Shown here: positions 23,481-31,664 of the stretch, piece after piece
Layout: the number at the start of each line of letters is the position of its first letter
Numbering within the stretch: position 1 is the stretch's first letter
From: an uncultured Bacilli bacterium
GTDB taxonomy: Bacteria > Bacillota_I > Bacilli_A > RF39 > UBA660
Direction of reading: 5' to 3'
Length of the DNA: 38,539 nucleotides
NCBI GenBank assembly: GCA_910580185.1
Contig: CAJTWC010000010.1
Location: forward strand, 1 to 38,539
Made by a program: the position numbers and the translations under genes
The notes under the pieces: generated by a model
The model's database searches: none
Seen by the model: the letters and a program-made list of their open reading frames with translations, nothing else
Told to the model about the DNA's origin: nothing

Positions 23481-24242
23481 TTATTTTCGATTCTCTACTA
23501 ATCTTTTAACTAATATTTGAGCTTTTCTAGGAATATGTTCTTCATTTTGCGAAGCGTATTTAATTTTAGATAACAATTTTTCTTTTTCAATATCATCTAA
23601 TTTATCATGAACATCAATAACATTTTCCTCATTATATATATTCATGCCAGTAAATAATTCAAATGAATCAAAAGAACAAGTATATATAAATCTACCATTT
23701 TGACAAACAAAAATACGTTTATCTTTTAACCCATAAATTGATAATACATCTCCAAACTCGTATTTTGAATTCTTTTTAAGTTTTCGTTTTCTATTTATTA
23801 AATTCTTATTTATACCAATTATATATGAATAATCATCTAAAGTAGTAAAATATTCAATATTAAAACTTTGTGCTATATTAATTTTTTTTACCTCATTAAA
23901 TTTAACATAATCAATTACTTCGTCATTTATTTTTCTTATTTCTCTAAATATCTTTCTAGGCATTTTTTCATCGGATCTTTCAACAGGCATAACTTCTAAT
24001 TCATTATTTTTTCTATCAATAACAAAATATAAATTAAAATCATTATCCTCAAAAGATGAAACAACCATATTGTAATCTATTTCTGGTTTAATTAGTTTTT
24101 CATTTTCGTCATCATAGTATATTTTTCTTCCATCTTTTGATATAACTTTCATTGCATGTATCTTATAAAAATAACTATAATCTATCTCAGCATAGCGTTC
24201 CATTGGATTAGATAATATTATGCCTTTTTTTTCGTTTTCCAT
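23481..24242 (-). CDS. Hypothetical protein (253 aa)
   Basis: Not recognised. No signal peptide or membrane segment; highly charged, with mixed beta and helix. The order is an N-terminal stretch with SNPMERYAEIDYSYFYKIHAMKV, a beta-rich middle (LYFVIDRKNNELEVMPV, SYIIGINKNLINRKRKLKKNSKYEFGDVLSIYGLKDKR) and a helical end (KEKLLSKIKYASQNEEHIPRKAQILVKRLV). Cys residues occur in VCQNGRFIYTCSF. The ribosome site is GGAAAGGAAG. It follows the trmB terminator, precedes obg by 47 bases and may be read through into it. The basic stretch NRKRKLKKN could contact nucleic acid, but this is only suggestive. Confidence 0.55.
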   Translation of the reverse strand: MENEKKGIILSNPMERYAEIDYSYFYKIHAMKVISKDGRKIYYDDENEKLIKPEIDYNMVVSSFEDNDFNLYFVIDRKNNELEVMPVERSDEKMPRKIFREIRKINDEVIDYVKFNEVKKINIAQSFNIEYFTTLDDYSYIIGINKNLINRKRKLKKNSKYEFGDVLSIYGLKDKRIFVCQNGRFIYTCSFDSFELFTGMNIYNEENVIDVHDKLDDIEKEKLLSKIKYASQNEEHIPRKAQILVKRLVENRK

Positions 24243-24299
24243 TTTTTAACTTCCTTTCCAAATAAGAAATCATGTTTATGTATAATACAATAAAGTTTA

Positions 24300-24327
24300 A
24301 AAAAAGTCCATAAGTTTGGGCTTTTTT
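24300..24327 (-). terminator. Terminator of trmB
   Basis: AAAAAAG (24300-24306) and CTTTTTT (24321-24327) pair, with CC/GG continuing after one mismatch, loop of 8, flanked by T on the minus strand. Confidence 0.7.
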
Positions 24328-24338
24328 ATCTACAAACA

Positions 24339-24977
24339 TTAACCTTTAAAACTTGCATCAACATAATATATTAGTCTATGTTCTTTAAAATATTGTTTTT
24401 CAAAATCCGTCATAACGTTTTCTATTTTTCTTTCATCATTATGTAGATCTAAACTTACTTTATCAAATGAATACCAGTATTGACTTAAACTTTCCATTGC
24501 TGATGCGAATAAAATCTTATTATCTGTTTTTAAAATTATATGTTTATTTTTTTTAAATATTCTATCATATAATTTTAAATAACTTTCGTGGGTAAATCTT
24601 TTTTTCTCGTCTTGCTTTTTTGGCCAGGGTTCTGAAAAAGTCAAATAAATAGTATCTATTTCTTTACCAAAATATTCAATAATATTTCTTGCATCAGCAC
24701 ATATCATTCTAAGATTATTTATTCTATCATTTCTAATATTACTTATAGCGGTAGCCGTCTGAGACTTATCAAGTTCTAACCCTATATAATTTATGTTAGG
24801 ATGTTTTTTTGCCATCTCTATAATAAAACTACCTCTTCCCATGCCAAGTTCTAAACATATAGGATTGTTATTATTAAAAACAGAATTCCATTTTCCTTTA
24901 TATTTTCCTGGTTCGTTAATTAAATAGGAGCTGCTATTTAAAATATTACTAGCATTTTTGACTGTATTGTAACGCAT
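24339..24977 (-). CDS. trmB: tRNA (guanine-N7-)-methyltransferase TrmB
   Basis: Forms m7G46 in tRNA using S-adenosylmethionine. The SAM-binding motif LELGMGRGSFI (about residues 42-52) and the second-strand acid YIGLELDKSQ (about 64-73) are clear. TFSEPWPKKQDEKKRFTHESYL (about 113-134) is the family signature, with SEPWPK in place of the commoner SDPWPK. The C-terminal TDFEKQYFKEHRLIYYV matches the helix that completes the site. The length of 212 aa is standard. It stands alone with its own terminator, in the place where Bacillus carries spo0B. Confidence 0.95.
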   Translation of the reverse strand: MRYNTVKNASNILNSSSYLINEPGKYKGKWNSVFNNNNPICLELGMGRGSFIIEMAKKHPNINYIGLELDKSQTATAISNIRNDRINNLRMICADARNIIEYFGKEIDTIYLTFSEPWPKKQDEKKRFTHESYLKLYDRIFKKNKHIILKTDNKILFASAMESLSQYWYSFDKVSLDLHNDERKIENVMTDFEKQYFKEHRLIYYVDASFKG

Positions 24978-25028
24978 ATTTCCACCTCATATAAATTTTA
25001 TCATACTTTATAATTTAATAATAAAAAT

Positions 25029-25595
25029 TTAATTATTTAATTTTTTTGAAATTCCTTTATCATTATTAACTCTAATAAGCGGAATGAATGCATCAACTGG
25101 AGAGTCTTCATTTATTATATAAAATTCAATTTCATCCCTATTAGACATTTCAGCCATATCATCAAAGCTAACTGTTTCACATGTAAGAGTTCCATCTTTA
25201 TTATCTATAATCATAAACACTATAGATTCAAAAGAACTAAAGGATGTATATTCAGCTTCTAAGTCATAATTTTCCACATAATCATTTTGAGATAAAATTG
25301 TTCTGTTGCCATTACTATGTACATAATAAGTTTTTTTGCCAAAATCATTATCATATTTTTCAAGTTTAATATTTTTAATAGTTTCCGCATCCACAGTAGT
25401 TTCATTAACAATAGTTTCATAATTAGTATCTCTTTTAACTACTAATGATTCCGAATCAGCATCACTAAAAGAAGTCGTAATATTTTCATTTTGCTCTTCT
25501 GTTTTATCTGATGAACATCCTGATATGGTTAATGAACTCAAAAATATCAAAGAAGACATTAAAATTGCCATAAATCGCTTATCTTTAATTTTCAA
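25029..25595 (-). CDS. Predicted lipoprotein (188 aa)
   Basis: The signal peptide ends in a lipobox (LTISGC, Cys27), so the mature protein is predicted to be lipid-anchored outside the membrane. After a Ser/Asp/Glu/Thr-rich linker (about 28-75) comes a compact domain (LEKYDNDFGKKTYYVHSNGNRT, SFESIVFMIIDNKDGTLTCETVSFDD, EIEFYIINEDSPVDAFIPLI). No family recognised. The start is a TTG at 25595 with GAAAGGATGATACAAT upstream. It has a strong sigma-A promoter of its own (25684-25712), right after the rpmA terminator, and is the only gene between rpmA and trmB. Confidence 0.65.
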   Translation of the reverse strand: MKIKDKRFMAILMSSLIFLSSLTISGCSSDKTEEQNENITTSFSDADSESLVVKRDTNYETIVNETTVDAETIKNIKLEKYDNDFGKKTYYVHSNGNRTILSQNDYVENYDLEAEYTSFSSFESIVFMIIDNKDGTLTCETVSFDDMAEMSNRDEIEFYIINEDSPVDAFIPLIRVNNDKGISKKLNN

Positions 25596-25683
25596 ATTGT
25601 ATCATCCTTTCAATCTATTTTTATTAAATTAAAATAATTTAATATTCCTTATATAATTTCGCAATGATTGTTGTTGCTTAATT

Positions 25684-25712
25684 ATTATATAATATGTTAA
25701 TTTTTAATTCAA
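25684..25712 (-). promoter_or_regulatory. Sigma-A promoter of the 25029 lipoprotein gene
   Basis: Minus strand: TTGAAT (25707-25712), 17 bases, TATAAT (25684-25689). It gives a leader of about 80 bases that is AT-rich, with no clear structure. Confidence 0.7.
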
Positions 25713-25721
25713 TATTTAGAT

Positions 25722-25747
25722 AAAAAAAAGTCTACTTTAATAGACTT
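25722..25747 (-). terminator. Terminator of the rplU-prp-rpmA operon
   Basis: AAGTCTA (25729-25735) and TAGACTT (25741-25747) pair around a CTTTAA loop (plus strand), with eight T on the minus strand. Confidence 0.85.
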
Positions 25748-26033
25748 ATTTTTCTATATAAACACTAACTTGTTTTTTATCTCTACCACGACGTTCAAAC
25801 TTAACATAACCAGTAATTAACGCATATAATGTGTGATCTTTACCCATTCCAACGTTTGTACCTGGATATATTTTAGTTCCTCTTTGACGATATATGATTG
25901 AACCAGCTGGAATAAGTTCTCCATCAGCTGCTTTTGCACCTAATCTACGACCAGCAGAATCACGACCGTTATGAGTTGAACCTTGAGCTTTAACGTGAGC
26001 AAATAATTGTATATTTAATCTTATCTTTAACAT
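25746..26033 (-). CDS. rpmA: Ribosomal protein bL27 with cleavable N-terminus
   Basis: Large-subunit protein near the peptidyl-transferase centre. The core is standard: GSTHNGRDSAGRRLGAKAADGE, RQRGTKIYPGTNVGMGKDHTLYAL. The N-terminus is extended to MLKIRLNIQLFA before HVKAQGS; NIQLFA matches the Prp cleavage motif of Firmicutes (NLQFFA), with the cut expected after Ala12. The protease gene lies immediately upstream. 95 aa is normal for this type. Confidence 0.97.
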   Translation of the reverse strand: MLKIRLNIQLFAHVKAQGSTHNGRDSAGRRLGAKAADGELIPAGSIIYRQRGTKIYPGTNVGMGKDHTLYALITGYVKFERRGRDKKQVSVYIEK

Positions 26034-26047
26034 AAGCTCATGCCTCC

Positions 26048-26350
26048 TTATATAAATTTGATATTTTTACTATATTGTTCTTCAAGTTCTTTTAACATGC
26101 TTACCATGTTTTGAAAAACTTTATTAATGGTTTCATCTTTCTTCATTACCTTTACGTTAATAAATCCCTCTTTTTCATTATAATCTACCGAATCAGAATC
26201 AAACGTTATTGCTAAATTAACGGAAGTTATAACAATTGAACTTACTGAAGCACACACTATATCTTTGCCGTAGCTGGCAAAATTAGCATGACCTGTTATT
26301 TTGAAATTATTGATAAAACCATCTTCATAATCTACTTTTATTTTTATCAT
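26048..26350 (-). CDS. prp: Ribosomal-processing cysteine protease Prp
   Basis: Removes the N-terminal extension of L27, which is essential in Staphylococcus. His21 and Cys33 in TGHANFASYGKDIVCASVSS are the catalytic pair, at the same 12-residue spacing as in known Prp. The length of 100 aa is normal. The ribosome site AATTAGGTGGTAAG lies in the gap after rplU. The order rplU-prp-rpmA is conserved throughout Firmicutes. Confidence 0.95.
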   Translation of the reverse strand: MIKIKVDYEDGFINNFKITGHANFASYGKDIVCASVSSIVITSVNLAITFDSDSVDYNEKEGFINVKVMKKDETINKVFQNMVSMLKELEEQYSKNIKFI

Positions 26351-26362
26351 CTTACCACCTAA

Positions 26363-26662
26363 TTAAGCGTTAATTTTAGTAATTGTAAGCTTAGTATATG
26401 GTTGACGATGACCTTGCTTCTTATGAGAGCTTTTCTTTTGTAAATACTTGAAAATAACTATTTTCTTTTGCTTACCATGCTTTTCTACTTTAGCTTCTAC
26501 AGTTGCACCATTAACATAAGGTGTACCAACTTTGTTATCAGCCATTACTACTTTATCAAAAGTATATTTTTTTCCAGCTTCTACATCTAATTTTTCAACA
26601 TAGATAACTGAACCTTCTTCAACACGGTATTGTTTTCCACCAGTTTCAATAATTGCTTTCAT
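26363..26662 (-). CDS. rplU: Ribosomal protein bL21
   Basis: 23S rRNA-binding protein of the large subunit. Recognised from MKAIIETGGKQYRVEEGSVIYVEKL, VVMADNKVGTPYV, and the C-terminal HKKQGHRQPYTKLTITKI. AAAGGAGGGAAATC precedes the ATG. It is first in the rplU-prp-rpmA operon, with its own promoter and a structured leader. Confidence 0.97.
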   Translation of the reverse strand: MKAIIETGGKQYRVEEGSVIYVEKLDVEAGKKYTFDKVVMADNKVGTPYVNGATVEAKVEKHGKQKKIVIFKYLQKKSSHKKQGHRQPYTKLTITKINA

Positions 26663-26762
26663 GATTTCCCTCCTTTATTTAATAGACTCACCATTAAGGT
26701 ACATAATTGTTTATTTTAAACCTTTTCTGTGTGGTTGAAGAAATAAGAAGTTTCTTCAAACG
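26663..26762 (-). ncRNA. rplU 5' leader, L21-leader-like
   Basis: About 100 transcribed bases before rplU. The 5' end folds as a perfect 9-bp hairpin (26735-26743 with 26751-26759, TTGAAGAAA/TTTCTTCAA). Further 3' are GGTTTAAAATAAAC and a GTACCTTAATGGTGAG segment where short pairing is possible. Firmicutes often carry a conserved L21 leader here that regulates the operon by ribosomal protein binding; position and size fit, but I could not confirm the consensus by eye. Confidence 0.5.
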
Positions 26763-26768
26763 CTATAA

Positions 26769-26797
26769 ATTTTAACATATAATCAAATATTAGTCAA
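26769..26797 (-). promoter_or_regulatory. Sigma-A promoter of rplU
   Basis: Minus strand: TTGACT (26792-26797), 17 bases, TAAAAT (26769-26774), with TG one base before the -10. It overlaps the last codons of spoIVFB. It predicts a start near 26762. Confidence 0.75.
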
Positions 26798-27566
26798 ATT
26801 TTTTCGATAAAATAACACTTTCTTTCACATAATGATTATTAATTTTGAAAAAGTTTTTTTTCCTTCTTTTAAACAGTGATAAATCATAGCTATCTACGTA
26901 ATTATACTTATTAACTTTTATAGGATAAACATACCTTTCTAATAATAATTTATTAAATAAATATGGCGCTTCTTTTATATGTGTAATAACTTTTTTTATT
27001 ATAAACGTAAGTATTATTATATAACTATATTCTATTCTTACACCAATAAATAAAATTAATAAAATAACTATTAACATACTAATTATAGATATTACATCTA
27101 CTAATTGTAATGCTCTTTTATATGGTAAATAAATACATAAAATATTATATATAATCTTAGATCCATCTAATGGATAAATAGGAATTAAGTTAAACAATAA
27201 CACCGATAAATTATATTTGTTTAAAATAAATAGCGTACCATCATCTATTACGTTTACTTTATTTAGCAATATTAATATTATCCATAATATGATTTGCGAT
27301 AAAAAACCTGCTACCGAAATTATAAATTCTTCTTTAAATGGTTTATCTATAACATCTTCATAAGTGATAAAACCACCACATATCGTTAAATCTATTTTTC
27401 TTATGTTCCAACCATATTTTAATGATAAAAAAATGTGCCCTAATTCATGCATTATAATAACTATAAAAAGAGAAATTACATCTCTAAATAATCCTGAAAA
27501 AAATGATATTAGAATAACAAAAAGAAAAAAAGGTGATATCTTAACTTTCTTACAAATATTTTTCAT
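26790..27566 (-). CDS. spoIVFB: SpoIVFB, intramembrane zinc protease (pro-sigma-K protease)
   Basis: Site-2-type protease that releases sigma-K from its pro-form in the mother cell. The zinc motif is HELGH (H40, E41, H44 from the ATG at 27566), and the third ligand lies in NLIPIYPLDGSK (D134), the spacing found in Bacillus SpoIVFB. Six membrane segments are predicted. The C-terminal part (about 190-258) is basic and cytoplasmic but does not show clear CBS motifs. The start is uncertain: ATG 27566 or 27584, both inside the end of spoIVFA, with AAGGATGAT upstream. spoIVFA overlap and order, and sigK in the same window, support the assignment. Confidence 0.92.
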   Translation of the reverse strand: MKNICKKVKISPFFLFVILISFFSGLFRDVISLFIVIIMHELGHIFLSLKYGWNIRKIDLTICGGFITYEDVIDKPFKEEFIISVAGFLSQIILWIILILLNKVNVIDDGTLFILNKYNLSVLLFNLIPIYPLDGSKIIYNILCIYLPYKRALQLVDVISIISMLIVILLILFIGVRIEYSYIIILTFIIKKVITHIKEAPYLFNKLLLERYVYPIKVNKYNYVDSYDLSLFKRRKKNFFKINNHYVKESVILSKKFD

Positions 27567-28158
27567 ATGATAAATACTTATCATCCTTTTCAAATATCAA
27601 ATATAAACTTTCATTTACACTTCCTATTATCTCCCCTTTTTCGACATAATCGTATAATTTAATTTCAGTATTGTTTAACATTCCATAAGTAATCACAAGC
27701 CCTTCTTTATCTTGCACCTTAATTACGGTAGCATATTTTTCATCATCCTTTTTTTCTATTACAATACCACTTTTTAAGGAAGAAACCGCATAGTCTTTTG
27801 AAACCTTAAGCATGTATCCATTATTTTCTTTCGTTATACTTTGATAAGCTATTTTCTCATCTGATACAACTTTTGTTTCATCTTTTTTTGCGTTTTTAAA
27901 AGGAATTAAATCACCCAAATATTTATTATATAAATTATATATCCTAGCAAATGAAAGGGAATTATTATAAACTATCTTTTTAAAATATGCCTTGTTATCG
28001 TTACTTTGCCTAATATATATTAATGATCCTAAAAATATTATTAGAACAATTAGAGATTTTATTAAATTTGAAAACAGAAATCTTTTAAAAAAAGATTCCT
28101 CGCTTTTTTCTTTACCTTCCCTATTTTTTTTATTATAAAACTTAAATGATTCATTCAT
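27550..28158 (-). CDS. spoIVFA: SpoIVFA-like inhibitor/scaffold of SpoIVFB
   Basis: Single-pass membrane protein holding SpoIVFB inactive until a forespore signal arrives. A basic cytoplasmic head (about 1-30), a transmembrane helix (about 34-49), a linker with an NDNKAYFKKIVYNNSLSFA segment and a degenerate LytM/M23-like domain (SGIVIEKKDDEKYATVIKV, GLVITYGMLNNTEIKLYDYVEKGEIIG) make up the protein. The zinc ligands of active M23 peptidases are absent, as expected for SpoIVFA. The ATG at 28158 has TTAGGTGATAAT upstream. The assignment rests on domain pattern plus position before spoIVFB and after mreCD. Confidence 0.85.
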   Translation of the reverse strand: MNESFKFYNKKNREGKEKSEESFFKRFLFSNLIKSLIVLIIFLGSLIYIRQSNDNKAYFKKIVYNNSLSFARIYNLYNKYLGDLIPFKNAKKDETKVVSDEKIAYQSITKENNGYMLKVSKDYAVSSLKSGIVIEKKDDEKYATVIKVQDKEGLVITYGMLNNTEIKLYDYVEKGEIIGSVNESLYLIFEKDDKYLSYEKYL

Positions 28159-28175
28159 TATTATCACCTAATAAA

Positions 28176-28661
28176 TTAATATGTTCTTTTAAGTTTTATA
28201 TTCTTGGTTAGACATTTTATTCCAATAAAAGTAATATATAAAAGTATGAAATAAATACTGTTAACTAATAAACTTTTACCAATTATCGTAATAAGTTTAA
28301 TAATATTAACATTAAAGATAATTATCGAATAAAAAAGCATTACTAAAGAATATATAAAAACCATTAAATAATAAGTAAAAATCATAGCAAAAAAATTATT
28401 CTTTCCTTTCAAAATAAAACCTGCAAAGTAAAATAATAAAACGTAAATTACGCCATGAAGAAATATAAAATTAGTATATGATAAATCATATAAAATACCT
28501 ACTATAAATAACAATATTATTATTCTGTTTTTACTTAATTTTGAAACACTTATAATAGTTATAACACCTAATATAAAAAACGGCATAAATTCTTTAAACA
28601 AATTAGAAGATAATGACTCTAATATAAATGAAATAAAAAATAATATACAAAAAAATATCAC
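28176..28661 (-). CDS. mreD: Rod shape-determining protein MreD
   Basis: Integral membrane component of the elongation (Rod) complex. There are five to six transmembrane helices and almost no loops. The sequence is poorly conserved, as usual for MreD, but size (161 aa), hydrophobicity and place after mreC decide. Motif-like parts are GILYDLSYTNFIFLHGVIYVLLFYFAGFI. It overlaps mreC by 4 bases (28658-28661), and spoIVFA starts 17 bases later; minC and minD, usual in between, are missing. Confidence 0.88.
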   Translation of the reverse strand: MIFFCILFFISFILESLSSNLFKEFMPFFILGVITIISVSKLSKNRIIILLFIVGILYDLSYTNFIFLHGVIYVLLFYFAGFILKGKNNFFAMIFTYYLMVFIYSLVMLFYSIIIFNVNIIKLITIIGKSLLVNSIYFILLYITFIGIKCLTKNIKLKRTY

Positions 28662-29434
28662 TTATCTATCACCACGCTTACAAATAATAAATCATTAAAA
28701 TTAATACTAGATGCTACTAATACCTTTCTTGATAAACCATAATTACTATTTTCTTCTTTTTCCACCTTTCCCACATAAACGCCCTTGTAACTATTATTTT
28801 CATATCCTGCTAAAACAACGCTATCTCCTATAGAAATAGGAGTTTTACTTATTACATCTGTTATTTCAAATAAGCCTTCCTTAGAGTCATAATTACTTAA
28901 GACTCCTGCTACATCACCATCTTTTGTTTTTATTGTTACAGGCACCTTATTTTCCTTATAATAACTAGTTAATAGTTTTACCTCGCTTATGTTTTTACTA
29001 GATTTAGTTACAAAACCTACTAAACCTTTTGAAGTAACAACTGCTTGATCTTTTTTTATACCACTTTTATAACCTTTGTTTATAACAACCGTATCAAACC
29101 ACATTTTTCCAGTGTGATTTATGATTTCTGATGAAACATAATTAACATTTTGTTTTTTTAAATCCAACTCTTGTCTTAACGTATTATTTTCTTTTTCTAA
29201 ATAATTAATTCTTGAAGATACTAACTTTGTAGAATTATTATTGGAATAACAATTGTTTATAAAGAAAGTATTAACAGTAGATGATATGTTTTTAAATATT
29301 TTTTCAATAAAAAAATACCTTCTATTTGTTAAACATAATACCAAAGATATATATATTATAAAAATTAGACTAACAATAATTGTAATTATTTTTTTTAATT
29401 TTATGTTTACTTGAACATTTATCATTTTTTTCAT
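28658..29434 (-). CDS. mreC: Rod shape-determining protein MreC
   Basis: Bitopic scaffold linking peptidoglycan synthases of the Rod complex. There is one N-terminal transmembrane helix (about 14-36), a coiled coil (about 68-95, SRINYLEKENNTLRQELDLKK) and the double beta-barrel domain (WFDTVVINKGYKSGIKKDQAVVTSKGLVGFVTK, TKDGDVAGVLSNYD, GDSVVLAGYENNSYKGVYVGKV). 258 aa is a little short but complete. It overlaps radC by 4 bases at the 5' end and mreD by 4 at the 3' end. No mreB between radC and mreC. Confidence 0.93.
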   Translation of the reverse strand: MKKMINVQVNIKLKKIITIIVSLIFIIYISLVLCLTNRRYFFIEKIFKNISSTVNTFFINNCYSNNNSTKLVSSRINYLEKENNTLRQELDLKKQNVNYVSSEIINHTGKMWFDTVVINKGYKSGIKKDQAVVTSKGLVGFVTKSSKNISEVKLLTSYYKENKVPVTIKTKDGDVAGVLSNYDSKEGLFEITDVISKTPISIGDSVVLAGYENNSYKGVYVGKVEKEENSNYGLSRKVLVASSINFNDLLFVSVVIDK

Positions 29435-30129
29435 TTTGCGCTCCCTATAAGTCCATTTTCAAAAAAGCTATAATAATTATTATCACCAACTATTATGTGA
29501 TCTATTATTGGAATTTTTTGCAAGTAACCTATTTGTATTAAATCATTAGTAATATTTATATCATCATTAGATGGTATAACATTACCCGATGGATGATTAT
29601 GAAGACAAATTATGTATGCTGCAGATGATAAATAAGCTTCTTTAAACACTTCTCTTGGATGAATAAGGCTTTTGTTTAAAGTGCCTTTAAAAAGAAGTTT
29701 TTTATCTATTAATTTCTTTTGCGAATTAAGATATAAACAATAAAAATACTCTTGATTAAGACCTATAAACTCACCTTTAAAATGCCTAAATATTTTTTCA
29801 GCAGAATTACATTTTAGATTATTATCCAAAGGTTTTTGTTCATATACTCTTCTACCTAATTCCATAGCAGCTAAAAACTCAATTGCCTTAACTGCCCCTA
29901 TCCCATTTATTTTAATTAATTTACTTAGGCTAATATTTTTTAAATCTGATACGTTATTAACTAATTTTAAAACTTGCGTTGCTAAATATTTAGATGAATA
30001 CTCTCTTGTTCCAGTTTTTAAAATAATCGCTATTAAATCATCAGTAGATAAATTTCTAGCACCATATTTAACAAGCCTTTCCCTTGGTCTTTCCTCTTCT
30101 GGAACATCTTTAATAAGAACGCTATTCAC
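29431..30129 (-). CDS. radC: RadC/JAMM-domain protein
   Basis: Conserved protein of unclear role, formerly linked to DNA repair. An N-terminal helix-hairpin-helix region is present (EERPRERLVKYGARNLSTDDLIAIILKTG, LIKINGIGAVKAIEFLAAMELGRR). The C-terminal metalloprotease-like domain has LHNHPSGNVIPSNDD, the H-x-H...D zinc pattern. I choose the GTG at 30129 (with GTGGTGGTTACTG upstream), which yields MNSVLIKDVPEEERPRERL, the usual N-terminus, overlapping the upstream gene by 8 bases. 232 aa is standard. Confidence 0.93.
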   Translation of the reverse strand: MNSVLIKDVPEEERPRERLVKYGARNLSTDDLIAIILKTGTREYSSKYLATQVLKLVNNVSDLKNISLSKLIKINGIGAVKAIEFLAAMELGRRVYEQKPLDNNLKCNSAEKIFRHFKGEFIGLNQEYFYCLYLNSQKKLIDKKLLFKGTLNKSLIHPREVFKEAYLSSAAYIICLHNHPSGNVIPSNDDINITNDLIQIGYLQKIPIIDHIIVGDNNYYSFFENGLIGSAK

Positions 30130-30580
30130 CAGTAACCACCACACTTTCATAACAAGATAATATTTGCTTTTCAATTATTAAAAGTGATTTTTCATCTTCG
30201 GTTGCAGAAAGTAGCTTTTCATACTCATTTATATTTTGAATAAATTCCTCATTATTAATTTGTTCTTTTACGATATCTAATTTAATATTTTTATTATCAT
30301 ATATTTTTTTAATTTTATTTATATTTTCCTTAGTCTTACTAATTGCTACATAAGCGGTAACCTTACCATTTTTTTCAATATAAATATACCTATCAATATC
30401 AGTTACCTTATCTTTCATATCATCAAAAGTATCATATTTACCATACCTTAATAAATAAACATAATTATCATAGCTAATAACGTTTTGGGTATCTACATTC
30501 TCATAAAAATCAAATGTTACTTTTCCTAATAAAGCACCACTTATCAAAGCAAGTATTATCCAAATAAAAGTTTTTTTCAT
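30122..30580 (-). CDS. Membrane-anchored protein, possible SPOR-like domain (152 aa)
   Basis: Not firmly identified. One N-terminal transmembrane helix (about 4-20) is followed by an extracytoplasmic region whose DNYVYLLRYGKYDTFDDMKDKV...YIYIEKNGKVTAYVAISKTKENINKIKKIYDNKNI resembles the beta-alpha-beta layout of SPOR domains (peptidoglycan-binding, found in division and spore proteins). The ATG at 30580 has TATGGTGATTGAA upstream. It is the first gene after the yqeH terminator and heads the radC-mreC-mreD-spoIVFA-spoIVFB run, with radC overlapping its end. A cell-envelope or sporulation role is plausible from the context. Confidence 0.6.
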   Translation of the reverse strand: MKKTFIWIILALISGALLGKVTFDFYENVDTQNVISYDNYVYLLRYGKYDTFDDMKDKVTDIDRYIYIEKNGKVTAYVAISKTKENINKIKKIYDNKNIKLDIVKEQINNEEFIQNINEYEKLLSATEDEKSLLIIEKQILSCYESVVVTGE

Positions 30581-30628
30581 TTCAATCACCATATACATAA
30601 TAAGATAAAATACTTAAAATAAATGTCG

Positions 30629-30656
30629 AAAAAAAGAATCGTTTTTCGATTCTTTA
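30629..30656 (-). terminator. Terminator of yqeH
   Basis: AAAGAATCG (30633-30641) pairs with CGATTCTTT (30647-30655), loop TTTTT, with a T-run after it on the minus strand. The yqeH stop lies at the stem base. Confidence 0.85.
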
Positions 30657-31664
30657 TATTAAATTATCTCTTTGGTATACTTTTACATTACTTTTAGTAT
30701 AAATATTTACCTCGGCATTTTTAGTTATCTTACAAAATAATAATCCACTAATAACTATATCTTTATTATTTTCTAAATTAAATGATGTTTTATTTAAATT
30801 TCTCATCTTATCATTAGTGTTTAAATTTATTCTTTCCACTTTTATTTCGTTTGATAAATATAACGTAAAACTATTTTTATCATTAGATAAATAATCTATT
30901 CTTGCATAATCTCCTACCAATAATGATTGATTAGGTTTCATTTGATACGTTCTTGGTTTTATCTCTACTTTGGGAGATATTCTTTTTACCTCTAAAGGTT
31001 CTAAATCAGTTAAATAATTATCGTTTGTTACCAAACCTGGTGTATCAATTAACGTTAAATTATCATCTATTTTTATTTCCATAACTTCTAATGTAGTTGC
31101 TGGAAGTGATGATGTGGTAATTAACGTATCTCTTTTTCCATAAGACTTTATAATACTATTTATTAAAGTAGATTTACCTGCATTTGTATTTCCCACTAAA
31201 TAAACATTATTACTTGTTTTATACTTTTCAATTACGTTTTTTAATCTATCTAAACTATAATTTTTAATGCTACTTACAAATATTACTCCTATAGCATTTA
31301 AATTATAATTCTTTTTAATATAATCTAATAGCTTATTTTCTTTAACTGATTTTGGGAGTAAATCCTTTTTAGTTATTACAAGTATTACTGGACCTTTAAA
31401 ACCATTTAAATACTCTAATGTATCATCTAACGTAAATATATCACATAAAAATAATACTAAATCTTTTTTATTTTTTATATTTTCAAATATTTTTTCATAA
31501 TCTTCTTTAGCTTTATTTACAATGCTATACTCACCATAATTTTTTATTCTAAAACATCTTTTACAAATTATTGATTTTTCATAATTTTCTTCTTCAATAA
31601 ATCCCTCACTTAAAGGATTACCAGATTGAAATACCGCTCCACAACCCAAACACTTCTTAGTCAT
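30654..31664 (-). CDS. yqeH: Ribosome biogenesis GTPase YqeH
   Basis: Circularly permuted GTPase for 30S subunit assembly. An N-terminal zinc finger is present (CLGCGAVFQ at about 4-12, ICKRCFRIKNYGEY at about 34-47). Then come G4 (TKKDLLPK), G5 (SSIKN), G1 (GNTNAGKSTLIN, about 163-174), switch T's (TTSSLPATT) and G3 (DTPG), the permuted order that marks the family. The ATG at 31664 has AAGGAAGATATT upstream. 336 aa is a little shorter than Bacillus YqeH (366). It overlaps yqeG by 8 bases. Confidence 0.95.
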   Translation of the reverse strand: MTKKCLGCGAVFQSGNPLSEGFIEEENYEKSIICKRCFRIKNYGEYSIVNKAKEDYEKIFENIKNKKDLVLFLCDIFTLDDTLEYLNGFKGPVILVITKKDLLPKSVKENKLLDYIKKNYNLNAIGVIFVSSIKNYSLDRLKNVIEKYKTSNNVYLVGNTNAGKSTLINSIIKSYGKRDTLITTSSLPATTLEVMEIKIDDNLTLIDTPGLVTNDNYLTDLEPLEVKRISPKVEIKPRTYQMKPNQSLLVGDYARIDYLSNDKNSFTLYLSNEIKVERINLNTNDKMRNLNKTSFNLENNKDIVISGLLFCKITKNAEVNIYTKSNVKVYQRDNLI

